64,000 nt of DNA, taken from the NCBI RefSeq assembly GCF_016405885.1, contig NZ_JAEKGC010000001.1:186001-250000 (forward strand). The letters run 5' to 3'. This document shows, in pieces, positions 40,473 through 49,528 of this stretch. The position numbers and the translations under genes are program-made. Under the pieces are notes generated by a model. That model was not told where the DNA came from. It worked only from the letters and a program-made list of their open reading frames with translations, and searched no databases. This DNA comes from Arthrobacter sp. MSA 4-2. GTDB taxonomy: Bacteria > Actinomycetota > Actinomycetes > Actinomycetales > Micrococcaceae. How positions within the stretch are numbered: the first letter of the stretch is position 1; each line of letters starts with the position of its first letter.

Positions 40473-41420
40473 TCAGCCCTTGTTGCCCGTGGTGGCGATC
40501 CCCTCGACGAAGTGCCGCTGGCCGAGGAAGAAGAGGATGATCATCGGCACCGTGGTGATCACACTCGCCGTCACCACCAGTTCCCAGTGCCAGTCCCCGC
40601 CGAACCCGAACTGATCGAGCAGGGCCTTCAGCCCGCGGGGGACCGTGAAGGTCGAACTGTCCCGCAGATAGATCAGGGGGCGCATCAGGTCGGTCCAGGC
40701 TGCCTGGAATTCGAAGAGCAGGGTGACGACGAGGGCGGGCTTGCACAGCGGCAGCGCGATGCGCGAGAACATGTGCCAGTTGTTCGCCCCGTCCACGCGG
40801 GCGGCCTCGAACAGTTCGCGCGGCAGCCCCAGGAAGAACTGGCGCAGCAGGAAGATATAGAACGCGCTGCCGAAGAGGTTGCCCGCCCACAGCGGGGTGA
40901 GCGTTCCGACCTGGCCCAGGCTGTTCCAGATCAGGAAGGTCGGAATCATGGTGACCGCGCCGGGGAGCATCATGGTCCCCAGGACCAGGCCGAACAGCAC
41001 ATTGCGGCCCCGGAACCGGAAGAACGCGAAGCCCCACGCCACCAGCGCGCTGGAGATGGTGACGGTGGTGGCGGCCAACACCGTGACGAGCACGGTATTG
41101 CCCAGCCACAACGCGAGCGGAGCCTCCTGCCAGACGGTGAGGTAGTTCTCGAACGTGAACGACTTCGGGATCAGCCGGTTGTCGAAGACCTCGGAGCGCG
41201 GCTTGAAGGAGGCGCTGATCAGCCACAGCAGCGGATAGGTGAAGACGACCGTCGCGGCGCCCAGCGCCAGCCAGGTGAGCACCCGGGCCACGGGGCTGCG
41301 GCGGGTCCCCGCCGGGCCGGTGCGCCGCGGTGCCGGCGTCACCGCCGCCGGAGCGCCGTCGGCGGGGCGGACCGGCGCGACCGGCGGCAGCTGGGACGGG
41401 CCGGCCTGGAGATCAGCCAT
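40473..41420 (-). CDS. Carbohydrate ABC transporter permease (MalG type)
   Basis: Membrane permease of 315 aa with a proline-rich cytoplasmic N-terminus and about six membrane segments. The EAA loop is EAARVDGANNWHMFSRI followed by ALPL. It overlaps the upstream permease gene by eight bases, so translation is coupled. With the next two genes it forms a complete importer except for the ATPase, which is expected to be shared. The sugar is not identified; no hydrolase lies in this operon. Confidence 0.92.
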   Translation of the reverse strand: MADLQAGPSQLPPVAPVRPADGAPAAVTPAPRRTGPAGTRRSPVARVLTWLALGAATVVFTYPLLWLISASFKPRSEVFDNRLIPKSFTFENYLTVWQEAPLALWLGNTVLVTVLAATTVTISSALVAWGFAFFRFRGRNVLFGLVLGTMMLPGAVTMIPTFLIWNSLGQVGTLTPLWAGNLFGSAFYIFLLRQFFLGLPRELFEAARVDGANNWHMFSRIALPLCKPALVVTLLFEFQAAWTDLMRPLIYLRDSSTFTVPRGLKALLDQFGFGGDWHWELVVTASVITTVPMIILFFLGQRHFVEGIATTGNKG

Positions 41421-42384
41421 CGTTGTTCCCGCTTTCGTAGTAGACGAACCTCCGGCTGACGACCATCTGGATCACCGTGACGATCAGGACGATGACGAAC
41501 AGCACCCAGGCCATGGCCGAGGCGTAGCCCATGTGGAGGAATTCGAAGGCCTGCTGGAACAGGTAGATCGAATAGAACAGGGCGGCGTCGTTGCTGTAGG
41601 TGGTGTTGCCCGAGCCGAAGAACGCTGTGTACGCCTCGGTGAAGGTCTGGAACCCGGCGATCGTGTTGATGATGATGAGGAAGAACAGGCTTCCGCTGAT
41701 CATCGGCAGGGTGATGGCGCGGGTGACCTGGAAGCTGTTCGCGCCGTCGACCTTCGCCGAGTCGTAGAGTTCCTGCGGCACATCGCGCAGCGCCGCCAGC
41801 AGGATGATCACCGAAGACCCGAGGGTCCACAGGCTCATCAGGATCAGCCCGGGCTTGATCCAGGACGGGTCGGTGGTCCATGCCGGACCATCGATGCCGA
41901 ACCAGCCGAGGAAGCCGTTGACCAGGCCGTTCTGCCCGTTGAACAGGAGCAGCACCAGGATGCCAATGGCCACCGGGGGTGTCATCTTCGGCAGGTAGAA
42001 CACCGTCCGGAAGAACCCGGAGGCGCGCCCGGCCCGGTTCAGCAGCAGCGCCAGCAGCAGCGATACGATCACGTGCGCCGGCACCGAGATGGCGGTGTAG
42101 ATGAAGGTGTTGCGCAGCGACAGCGCGGTCTTGGGGTCCTCGAACAGGTCGGCATAGTTGGCCGCGCCCACGAAGTTCGGGTTGTTGATCACGTCGTAGT
42201 CGGTCAGCGACAGGTAGGCGCTATAGATCACCGGCCAGAGCGTGAAGATGAGGAAACCGGCGATCCATGGGCTGATGAACAGCAGGGCGGCGCGCCGGGC
42301 CCGTCGACGGTTCCGCCGCTGGCCCGGCCGGAGCGCCGGCTTGGCGGCCCGAGGGCCCCGCAGCGGGGCGGCCTGCGAGCTCAT
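41413..42384 (-). CDS. Carbohydrate ABC transporter permease (MalF type)
   Basis: Membrane permease of 323 aa with about six membrane segments. It starts with a basic N-terminal stretch and ends shortly after a coupling loop near LYDSAKVDGANSFQVTRAIT. It lies between the binding-protein gene (three bases from its stop) and the second permease, which overlaps its end. The positive-inside stretch RRNRRRARRAAL precedes the first membrane segment. Confidence 0.92.
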   Translation of the reverse strand: MSSQAAPLRGPRAAKPALRPGQRRNRRRARRAALLFISPWIAGFLIFTLWPVIYSAYLSLTDYDVINNPNFVGAANYADLFEDPKTALSLRNTFIYTAISVPAHVIVSLLLALLLNRAGRASGFFRTVFYLPKMTPPVAIGILVLLLFNGQNGLVNGFLGWFGIDGPAWTTDPSWIKPGLILMSLWTLGSSVIILLAALRDVPQELYDSAKVDGANSFQVTRAITLPMISGSLFFLIIINTIAGFQTFTEAYTAFFGSGNTTYSNDAALFYSIYLFQQAFEFLHMGYASAMAWVLFVIVLIVTVIQMVVSRRFVYYESGNNDG

Positions 42385-42387
42385 CTC

Positions 42388-43764
42388 CTATTCCTCGTCC
42401 CAGGAGCTCCAGGCCTCGTCAAGAGCCTGCTGGGCCTCCTCCTGCGCCTGGTCGAGTGCGGCCTGGGGTTCCTGCTGGCCGTTGAGCACCCGGTTCACCG
42501 CGTCCTCCCACGCCGTCTCGAATTCGGCGTCGGCGGGGCTGGCTGGCAGGGCGAAGGATGCTTCATTGGCTTCGTAGGAGGCCTCGATGGCCGTGTCCCA
42601 CTTGGGGTCGGAGCCCACCTTGACGAACTCTTCCTTGATCCGCTCGTCGGCGGCCTGGTTGCCGGTGAACAGCCCTGTGAACGGCTTGCCCTCCTCGGCG
42701 CGCATGTCGGCGCGGGCAGTGGCGGCCTCCATCCAGGTGTCGACCTTGGTCATGTGTTCGATGAACCGGCAGGCGGCCTCGGGGTTCGAGCTTCCCTTCG
42801 GGATGGCCCAGGCCGACCCGCTGGAGTAGCTCATGGTCTTGCCCGAGGTGTCCTTCAGGGTGGTGAACGCCATGGGGGCATCCGGCGAGACGTCGTTGAG
42901 GATGTTGACGTACCACTGCTCCATGGGCATGGCCCCGAGCGTGTTGGAGGCGAACTGGTTACCCTCCCCGAAGAAGTCGGCCGAGTCCCGGAACGCCTTG
43001 ACGGCGCTGAAGCCGCCCTGCTTCTCATAGATCTCGGAAGCGAACTCGAGGGCCTCGACGACGGCGGGGTCGTTGAGCTGGGCTTTGCGTCCGTCCGCGG
43101 AGATGATGTCGGCACCGTTGGCCTTGGCCCAGATGGGAAGGAATTCGGGGAGCTTGGTGTCGTAGCCGATCACGCTGAGCTTGCCCTCGTTCTTGACGAG
43201 CGTGTCGGCCGCCTTCCGGATGCCGTCCCAGTCGGAGCCGTCGATGTCCTCGACGCTGAGGTCCTGTTCCTCGAGCAGCGCCGAGTTGCCCATGACGATC
43301 TGCACCTGGTTGAACTCGGGCACGCCGTAGACCTCGTCCTCGAAGGTCACCTGGCTCATTGCAGCCGCGCGGAAGTGGTCGACCTGAATGCCGTGGGCGT
43401 TGATGCACTCGTTCAGGGGCATGATCGCCCCCCGGGAGGCAAAGGTCCCAAGCTGGTTGCGGTTGGCGTAGATCAGCGCCGGCGGTTCCCCGGAGGCGAC
43501 GGCGGAGAGGAACTGCTGGATGTCCAGGTCGCCTTCGACCAGGCTCACCTTCACGCCGTCGAGCTTCTCCTCGGCCGACTTCACGCGTGTTTCGCCGATC
43601 TCGTCGGTCGCGCCGAAGCCCATGATGTTCAGTTCCCCGGAGACCTCGGCCTCCGGGTCGAACTGGCTGTCTTCGGCTGTCTGGGATCCGCCCGTACCGG
43701 TGGCGCACGCCGAGAGTGTCAGCCCTAAAGCTGCCGCAATGGCCAGTGACTTCCGAGTCTTCAT
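42388..43764 (-). CDS. Sugar-binding lipoprotein of ABC transporter (family 1 SBP)
   Basis: Extracellular solute-binding protein of 458 aa tethered by a lipid. The signal peptide ends in the lipobox LTLSAC with lipidated Cys19. The mature region has the family 1 sugar-binding fold, with Trp- and Tyr-rich segments near MPMEQWYVNILND and a Glu/Gln/Ala-rich helical C-terminus. It is the first gene of the importer operon. Upstream a GAAGT / ACTTC inverted pair (43844-43848, 43859-43863) surrounds TATGCT on the minus strand, a possible promoter-operator. The ligand is unknown. Confidence 0.92.
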   Translation of the reverse strand: MKTRKSLAIAAALGLTLSACATGTGGSQTAEDSQFDPEAEVSGELNIMGFGATDEIGETRVKSAEEKLDGVKVSLVEGDLDIQQFLSAVASGEPPALIYANRNQLGTFASRGAIMPLNECINAHGIQVDHFRAAAMSQVTFEDEVYGVPEFNQVQIVMGNSALLEEQDLSVEDIDGSDWDGIRKAADTLVKNEGKLSVIGYDTKLPEFLPIWAKANGADIISADGRKAQLNDPAVVEALEFASEIYEKQGGFSAVKAFRDSADFFGEGNQFASNTLGAMPMEQWYVNILNDVSPDAPMAFTTLKDTSGKTMSYSSGSAWAIPKGSSNPEAACRFIEHMTKVDTWMEAATARADMRAEEGKPFTGLFTGNQAADERIKEEFVKVGSDPKWDTAIEASYEANEASFALPASPADAEFETAWEDAVNRVLNGQQEPQAALDQAQEEAQQALDEAWSSWDEE

Positions 43765-43928
43765 ACCCGCCCCTTCGCTTCGAACGTCCCGGACGGCTCG
43801 AGGAGTGGGTTTTCAACCTCCGGTCGACGCGGGACTACCGTGTGAAGTCAGCATAAGCACTTCTCCTCGAAATACCTAAGGCAGCTTACTGTCAGCAGGC
43901 TTGGCGTGTGCACCGGTACGGCGGGCGG

Positions 43929-44345
43929 CTACTTCTGCTTCTTCGGCGAGTCGAGGATCAGGCCCAGGGCGATGCCGAGCATCCAGACGTCCTTGGCGAC
44001 AGGGGTTCCGGCCTGTGTGGGGCGCACCCCGTCCTTCTCGGTCATTCCCTCCGTCTTGAGGTACATGGCGAGGAGCCCTGCCGAGAAGCCTGCGAGGGCC
44101 AGGCCGGCGAGGCGGCTGGGAACGAACGGCACGAGCAGGAGGCTGCCCAGGCTGATCTCCACCGCGGAGAGGATCTTGCCGAACTTCTCCGGGTCGAGCT
44201 GGCCGGCCTGGGGGAAGACGCCGGCGGCCATCTGCTGCATGTATGCGGCGCTCTCCTGATCGAGGCCGCGTTTGCCGATTCCGGCGTTCAGGATGAAAGC
44301 GCCGGTGGCCGCCCGCGGGGGGATGTGGCTGAGTTTGATAACCAT
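43929..44345 (-). CDS. DoxX-like membrane protein
   Basis: Small integral membrane protein of 138 aa with about three to four hydrophobic segments. The segments ATGAFILNAGIGKRG and LGSLLLVPFVPSRLAGLALA match the DoxX-like superfamily layout. The ATG at 44345 follows an AGGAC site. It is a single gene between the sugar importer and the osmoprotectant operon, divergent from the latter. The family is often linked to respiratory or redox stress, but no specific role is visible here. Confidence 0.72.
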   Translation of the reverse strand: MVIKLSHIPPRAATGAFILNAGIGKRGLDQESAAYMQQMAAGVFPQAGQLDPEKFGKILSAVEISLGSLLLVPFVPSRLAGLALAGFSAGLLAMYLKTEGMTEKDGVRPTQAGTPVAKDVWMLGIALGLILDSPKKQK

Positions 44346-44673
44346 GAAATGGTCCTACTTTCGGTTAAAACTTCCGCGGATTTCCGCCACGGATTCGGTG
44401 CTGAAACCCACGGCGGCGCCACGGGCTGGATCGAGCCTACGGGGGTCCCGAGGGCGAATCCAGCATACCGCCGAAGGTGACGCGGGAGGCTGCGGGAGGC
44501 CGTCGAGGACGGCATTCTGGCGTTACCCGAGGGGCCCTTGAGACGGTTGGTGAAATGGAAACTTCTGTGAAACCTGCCTAAGGTAGAGGCCGCCGTTCAC
44601 CGATAAAGCGGCCTGGTTTCCTCCCGCCGCGACCCCGCGCGGGCAGTTCCCCCAAGGTGAAAAGGGTACGAAT
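44346..44673. promoter_or_regulatory. Divergent region upstream of the osmoprotectant operon (328 bp)
   Basis: The region lies between the DoxX-like gene and the osmoprotectant importer. I see AT-richer sequence at about 44545-44590 (TGAAATGGAAACTTCTGTGA), a likely promoter area, but no convincing -35/-10 pair. An AAAGGG ribosome site (44661-44666) precedes the GTG at 44674. Confidence 0.35.
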
Positions 44674-45315
44674 GTGACCGAATTCCTCGTCGACAGGATC
44701 GACTCGATCCTCTTCTCGAGCTGGCAGCACTTCTCCCTCGTGGTGCAGTGCCTGCTGCTCGCGGCGGTGGCCGCCGTCGTCCTGGCCACGCTGGTCTACC
44801 GCAGCCCCACCCTGTCGGCCCTCGTGAACGGTATTTCCGCGATCGGCCTCACGATTCCCGCCTTCGCGCTGATCGGCCTGCTGATCGCCCCCCTCGGCTT
44901 CGGGGTGGGCCCGGCGGTGATCGTCGTGGCCTTCTTCGCGGCACTTCCGATCCTGCGCAATGCCGTCGTCGGCCTGACCGGCATCGACCAGTCCCTGGTT
45001 GAGGCAGCGCGCGGCATCGGCATGGGCCGGCTCCGCACCCTCGTCCGGATCGAACTCCCCCTGGCCTGGCCGGTCATCCTCACCGGAATCCGCGTTTCGG
45101 CGCAGATGGTGATGGGAATCGCCGCGATCACCGCCTACGCCCTCGGCCCCGGCCTCGGTGGCCTCATCTTCTCCGGGCTCTCCCGGCTGGGCGGGGCGAA
45201 CTCGTTCGAGTCGGTCGCCACCGGTGTCGTGTGCGTCATTCTCCTTGCCCTTGTCCTTGACCTGCTTCTCGTCGGCCTGGGCCGGCTCACAACCCCACGA
45301 GGTATCCGTGTCTGA
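44674..45315 (+). CDS. Osmoprotectant ABC transporter permease (OpuCB/ProW type)
   Basis: Membrane permease of 213 aa with about five to six hydrophobic segments. The coupling loop is EAARGIGMGRLRTLVRIELP, characteristic of glycine betaine, carnitine or choline importers. The GTG at 44674 has AAAGGG seven bases upstream; the overlapping ATG leads straight to a stop. The ATPase gene overlaps its end by eight bases. It is the first gene of a four-gene operon (permease, ATPase, permease, binding protein), a common OpuC order. Confidence 0.92.
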   Translation: MTEFLVDRIDSILFSSWQHFSLVVQCLLLAAVAAVVLATLVYRSPTLSALVNGISAIGLTIPAFALIGLLIAPLGFGVGPAVIVVAFFAALPILRNAVVGLTGIDQSLVEAARGIGMGRLRTLVRIELPLAWPVILTGIRVSAQMVMGIAAITAYALGPGLGGLIFSGLSRLGGANSFESVATGVVCVILLALVLDLLLVGLGRLTTPRGIRV

Positions 45316-46603
45316 AACAACTCTCCCCTCGCCGGCCGCCGCGGCGGCTCCGCCGATCACCGGCGCCAGCATCCTGCTGGACACCGTCACCAAGCGGTAT
45401 CCCGGCCAGGGCAAGCCCGCGGTGAACGGGCTCACCCTTGAAATCCCGGCCGGGAAGATCGTGATGTTCGTCGGACCCTCCGGCTGCGGCAAGACCACCA
45501 CGCTCAAGATGATCAACCGGCTGATCGAGCCCACCGAGGGCCGGATCGTGCTCGACGGCGACGACGTCACCCGGATCGACGGCGACGCCCTGCGCCGGCG
45601 TATCGGGTACGTCATCCAGGCCGGAGGACTGTTCCCGCACATGAGCGTCGCAGCCAACATCGCCATCGTTCCCAAAATGCTCGGCTGGAGCAAGGAGCGC
45701 ATCGCCGCCCGCGTCGACGAACTGCTCGAACTGGTCTCCCTCGATCCCGACCGCTACCGCGACCGGTTCCCGCGCGAACTCTCCGGCGGCCAGCAGCAGC
45801 GCGTCGGGGTGGCCCGCGCCCTCGCCGCCGACCCACCGGTGCTGCTCATGGATGAACCGTTCGGTGCGGTCGATCCGATCACGCGCCAGCGCCTGCAGGA
45901 TGAACTGCTCAACATCCAAAGCGAACTGCAGAAGACCATCGTCTGCGTCACCCACGACTTCGATGAGGCGGTGAAGCTGGGCGACTGGATCGCGATCTTC
46001 AACGAAGGCGCCCAGCTCGTCCAGTACGACACCCCCGAACGCATCCTCGCCGAGCCCGCCAACGAATTCGTCGAAAACTTCATCGGCTCCGGCGCCGGCC
46101 TCAAGCAGCTGACGCTGACCCGCGTGGACGAGGTCGAGGTGGCTGACGCCGTCGTGGCCCGCCCCGGCGACCTCGCCACCGACGTGCTCTCACGCATGGA
46201 CGCCGTCGGGCACAACCACTCCGTCATCGTCGATGCACGGAACCGCCCCCTGCAGTGGCTTTCGCGCCGGCAGCTGAGCCGGCTTGAGCGGGTCGGCGCT
46301 GCACGCGACCCACGGCTGCCCGTCGTAGGGAACCGCGCCACCCTCAATGACGCCCTCGACACCATGCTCGTCTCGAGCGTCGGCGCGGCGCTGGTGACCG
46401 GCCCCCGCGATACGTTCCGCGGCGTGATCGACGTCGACACCGTCATGGACGCGATCGGCCGGGCGCACCGGCATGCCCGCACCGCCCATGCCGAGGGCCG
46501 CCCGGTCGGAGTGAACACCGGCACGCTCGAGGCCGTCCGGGCCAGCGGCGCCCCCGGCGTGCCGGCGGCCGGCCTGGCCGGACCGGAGCGCACCGTTGAG
46601 TGA
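45308..46603 (+). CDS. Osmoprotectant ABC transporter ATPase with CBS domains (OpuCA/ProV type)
   Basis: ATPase subunit of 431 aa that powers uptake. Walker A is GPSGCGKTT, the signature is LSGGQQQR, Walker B is VLLMDEPF and the switch His lies in VTHDFDEA. Two CBS-like segments follow (about 275-390, including DVLSRMDAVGHNHSVIVDAR), which in OpuA/OpuC senses ionic strength or nucleotides. The GTG at 45308 overlaps the permease stop. Longer frames read through that gene and are rejected. The extra C-terminal tail is Ala/Gly/Pro-rich. Confidence 0.93.
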   Translation: MSETTLPSPAAAAAPPITGASILLDTVTKRYPGQGKPAVNGLTLEIPAGKIVMFVGPSGCGKTTTLKMINRLIEPTEGRIVLDGDDVTRIDGDALRRRIGYVIQAGGLFPHMSVAANIAIVPKMLGWSKERIAARVDELLELVSLDPDRYRDRFPRELSGGQQQRVGVARALAADPPVLLMDEPFGAVDPITRQRLQDELLNIQSELQKTIVCVTHDFDEAVKLGDWIAIFNEGAQLVQYDTPERILAEPANEFVENFIGSGAGLKQLTLTRVDEVEVADAVVARPGDLATDVLSRMDAVGHNHSVIVDARNRPLQWLSRRQLSRLERVGAARDPRLPVVGNRATLNDALDTMLVSSVGAALVTGPRDTFRGVIDVDTVMDAIGRAHRHARTAHAEGRPVGVNTGTLEAVRASGAPGVPAAGLAGPERTVE

Positions 46604-47387
46604 GTCCACGCGCGCCGCCGTCCCGGCAGGGCAGGAGGCGGCCCTCCGCGCCGACGCCGCGCCGCTGTCGTGGCGCCCGCTGCTGCTGCAGCTTGCCGGA
46701 ATCCTGCTGGTCGGCGTGGCCCTGGCGGTCTGGCTGGCCGTGGCCGACCTCAGCGACTCCGAGCGCACCACCCTCAGCCCTGCCTCCCTGGCCGGCTACA
46801 CCCGTGAGCACCTGGCCCTGACGGGGCTGTCGGCGCTGATCGTGCTGCTGATCGCCGTCCCGCTGGGGGTCCTGCTCACACGCAGGCACCTGGCGCGTTT
46901 CAACGGGCCGGTGCTCGCCCTTGCCAATTTCGGCCAGGCTGCCCCGGCCGTCGGGCTCGTGGTGCTTCTTGCCTTCTGGCTCGGCTTCGGGTTTCGGGCC
47001 GCGGTCGCCGCTCTGGTGCTCTACGCCATGCTGCCCGTTCTGCGCAACACCATGGTCGGCCTGAACCAGGTCGACCCACGGCTGGTCGAGGCTGGCCGGG
47101 GGATGGGCATGAGTGCCCTGGCCGTGCTGCTGCGGGTCGAGCTTCCCCTTGCGGTTCCCATCATGCTCGCGGGCATCCGGACCGCCCTGGTCCTGCTCGT
47201 CGGCACCGGCGCCCTGGCCACCTTCATCAACGGCGGCGGCCTCGGCATCCTGATCACCACCGGCGTGAACCTGAACCTTCCGCGCGTGCTCGTGGCGGGC
47301 TCGGTGATCGTGGCGCTCCTGGCGCTGCTCGTCGACTGGGCCGGCCGCGTCATCGAGCACGTGGCACGCCCGAAAGGACTCTCATGA
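46596..47387 (+). CDS. Osmoprotectant ABC transporter permease (second subunit)
   Basis: Membrane permease of 263 aa with about six hydrophobic segments. The coupling loop is EAGRGMGMSALAVLLRVELP. The start is TTG at 46596, overlapping the ATPase stop by eight bases, with GGAG eight bases upstream; no ATG or GTG is available in the early frame, so a TTG start is the best reading. The binding-protein gene overlaps its stop in an ATGA. Together the two permeases form the channel. Confidence 0.9.
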   Translation: MSESTRAAVPAGQEAALRADAAPLSWRPLLLQLAGILLVGVALAVWLAVADLSDSERTTLSPASLAGYTREHLALTGLSALIVLLIAVPLGVLLTRRHLARFNGPVLALANFGQAAPAVGLVVLLAFWLGFGFRAAVAALVLYAMLPVLRNTMVGLNQVDPRLVEAGRGMGMSALAVLLRVELPLAVPIMLAGIRTALVLLVGTGALATFINGGGLGILITTGVNLNLPRVLVAGSVIVALLALLVDWAGRVIEHVARPKGLS

Positions 47388-48403
47388 CCGTGCACCGTTC
47401 GCCCTCCGTCACCGGCCGGCGCCAGGTGCTTCCGGGCCTGCTCGCGGCGTCGGCGGCGCTGCTGGCCGGCTGCGGCCTGCAGCCGGCCACCTCCTACGTG
47501 CCCGAGGCCGGCCCGGGATCGATCGAGGTCCTCGAGGGTGCGGAGGGCGCCGAGCTGACCGTCACCTCGAAGAACTTCACCGAGCAACTGATCCTCGGGA
47601 AGATCTCGGTGCTGGCCGCCGCGGCGGCCGGATTCGACGTCACCGACCTCACCAATGTGCCCGGCAGCCAGCCGGTCCGCGAGCTGCTCGTCTCCGGCGA
47701 CGCCGACCTGACCATCGAATACACCGGCACGGCGTGGCTGACCTTCCTGAACCAGTCCGAAGGCATTCCCGACAAGGAAAAACAGTGGCAGGCCGTCCAC
47801 GACGCCGACCTCGCCAACAACCTCACCTGGGGCCGGCCCGCACCGCTGAACAACACCTACGTCATCGCGGTGCGCACCGAGGCTGTAAAGGAACTCGGCG
47901 GGATCAGCAGGCTTTCGCAGATCGCCGAGCTGCCCGTGGAGGAGCGCACCTTCTGCGTGGAGTCCGAGTTCAACTCGCGCAGCGACGGCCTGAACCCCAT
48001 GCTCAAGCACTACGGCCTGACCCGCGGCACTCCCGACGGGGTGCCCGACGGCAACATCGGGGTCTACGACACCGGCGCCGTGTACTCGGCCACCGACAAG
48101 GGCGACTGCAACTTCGGTGAGGTGTTCTCGACCGACGGCCGGATCGACGCGCTGGACCTGACCCTCCTCGAGGACGACCTGAACTTCTTCCCCGCCTACA
48201 ACGCCGCGCCCGTCTTCGGCAGCGAAGTCCTGGAGGAGCACCCGGGTCTCGAGGAGGTGTTCGCCCAGGTCGCGGCCGAACTCACGGACGAGGAGCTGCG
48301 GCGGATGAACCTGCTGGTGGATGTCGAGGGCCAGGAACCCGCGGACGTGGCCTTCGACTTCATGGTCGAGAAGGGCTTCATCTCCGAGCCTGGGAAGGGC
48401 TGA
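47384..48403 (+). CDS. Osmoprotectant-binding lipoprotein (OpuCC/ProX type)
   Basis: Extracellular binding protein of 339 aa. An N-terminal signal ends in LLAGCG, the lipidation site. The mature part has ELTVTSKNFTEQLILG and DLTIEYTGTAWL, typical of the OpuAC fold that encloses the quaternary ammonium of betaine or choline in an aromatic cage. It overlaps the second permease stop by four bases and is the last gene of the operon. The exact ligand cannot be told from sequence. Confidence 0.93.
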   Translation: MTVHRSPSVTGRRQVLPGLLAASAALLAGCGLQPATSYVPEAGPGSIEVLEGAEGAELTVTSKNFTEQLILGKISVLAAAAAGFDVTDLTNVPGSQPVRELLVSGDADLTIEYTGTAWLTFLNQSEGIPDKEKQWQAVHDADLANNLTWGRPAPLNNTYVIAVRTEAVKELGGISRLSQIAELPVEERTFCVESEFNSRSDGLNPMLKHYGLTRGTPDGVPDGNIGVYDTGAVYSATDKGDCNFGEVFSTDGRIDALDLTLLEDDLNFFPAYNAAPVFGSEVLEEHPGLEEVFAQVAAELTDEELRRMNLLVDVEGQEPADVAFDFMVEKGFISEPGKG

Positions 48404-48528
48404 CCTGACGGGGGTGCGCCTTAAGTTTTCCGACTTGCCGCGCCTCATTCACCTCACGGGTGCCTGCGCTCTGCTTTGATGGAAGGCAATTGGGTTGTAC
48501 GACGCAGTCAACTACCAAGAAGGTTGCC

Positions 48529-49440
48529 ATGGAGTACCGGACGGCCGAACATCCGAGGCCGCAGCATTTCATCCTGCATCTGAGCGACACCCACTTGGTG
48601 GGAGGTCCCGGCCCCCTCTACGGGGCGGTGGACAGCGAGGAGCGGCTGCGCCGGATCTTCGCCGACCTGACCGCCTCCGGTGCCCGGCCCGATGCCATCG
48701 TGTTCACCGGAGACCTCGCCGACAAGGGCGAGCCCGGCGCCTACGAGAAGCTGCGGGCGATCGTCGATCCCGCCGCTGAGCGCCTCGGGGCGAAGGTGGT
48801 GTGGGCGATGGGCAACCACGACGACCGCGCCAGCTTCCGCGAGGGCCTCCTCGACGAAGCCCCGGGCACCGGACCCGTTGACCGATCCTACGACGTCGAC
48901 GGGCTGCGGATCATCACGCTCGACTCGAGCGTCCCGGGTCACCACCACGGCGCGGTCAGCCGCGGCCAGCTGCTGTGGCTGGCCAACGAACTGCTCACCC
49001 CCGCCCCGCACGGCACCATCCTGGCCCTGCATCACCCGCCGGTGCCCAGCGTCCAGGACCTCGCGGTCCTCGTGGAGCTGCGCGGGCAGCGGGATCTGGC
49101 CGAGGTGGTGCGCGGCTCGGACATCCGGGCCGTCATCGCCGGACACCTCCACTACTCGACGACGGCAACCTTTGCCGGGGTCCCCGTCTCGGTCGCCTCG
49201 GCCACCTGCTACACCCAGGACCTGCTGTTCGACGGCGGCGGGACCCGGGGCCGCGACGGCGCCCAGTCCTTCAACATGGTCCACGTCTACGAGGACACGA
49301 TCGTGCATTCGGTGGTCCCGTCCGGCCAGTACACCGCGGTGGGGGAGACAGTTCCCCGCGCCGAGACCCGGCGGCGCCTTGAGGCGGCGGGGGTGCGGAT
49401 CGCCGAGGCGGCCCCGGCCCGCCAGTTCACCGGGGTTTGA
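48529..49440 (+). CDS. Calcineurin-like metallophosphoesterase (CpdA-type)
   Basis: Soluble phosphodiesterase of 303 aa. Metal-binding motifs appear in order: [10 protein letters not shown] (D-x-H), FTGDLADKG (GD), AMGNHDDR (GNHD), LHHPPVP and IAGHLHYS (GHxH). This is the order of cyclic-nucleotide phosphodiesterases such as CpdA, although other nucleotide or phospholipid substrates are possible. The ATG at 48529 has AAGAAGGTT upstream and begins just before the domain; the longer frame from 48460 is not needed. Its last codons form the first copy of a 19-bp tandem repeat. Confidence 0.9.
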   Translation: MEYRTAEHPRPQHFILHLSDTHLVGGPGPLYGAVDSEERLRRIFADLTASGARPDAIVFTGDLADKGEPGAYEKLRAIVDPAAERLGAKVVWAMGNHDDRASFREGLLDEAPGTGPVDRSYDVDGLRIITLDSSVPGHHHGAVSRGQLLWLANELLTPAPHGTILALHHPPVPSVQDLAVLVELRGQRDLAEVVRGSDIRAVIAGHLHYSTTATFAGVPVSVASATCYTQDLLFDGGGTRGRDGAQSFNMVHVYEDTIVHSVVPSGQYTAVGETVPRAETRRRLEAAGVRIAEAAPARQFTGV

Positions 49441-49516
49441 CCGGCTCACCTGAATTTGACCGGCTCAGCGGAGTCTTACCAATCCAGTGGGGTCGAACCG
49501 GTTCAGCGGGGTCGAA
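49422..49516. repeat. 19-bp tandem repeat, five copies, starting in the phosphodiesterase stop
   Basis: Five consecutive 19-bp units: CCAGTTCACCGGGGTTTGA (49422-49440), CCGGCTCACCTGAATTTGA, CCGGCTCAGCGGAGTCTTA, CCAATCCAGTGGGGTCGAA and CCGGTTCAGCGGGGTCGAA (to 49516). Unit one encodes the last residues and the stop of the phosphodiesterase. The copies have diverged, so this is not a fresh slippage event. Only twelve bases separate it from the end of the next gene. Confidence 0.9.
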
Positions 49517-49528
49517 CCGGCCGCCGCG

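Noticed and set aside
41239-43728. Very long plus-strand open frame opposite the sugar importer genes
   Set aside because: It mirrors the permease and binding-protein genes in GC-rich codon phase, has no recognisable domain and overlaps three well-supported genes.
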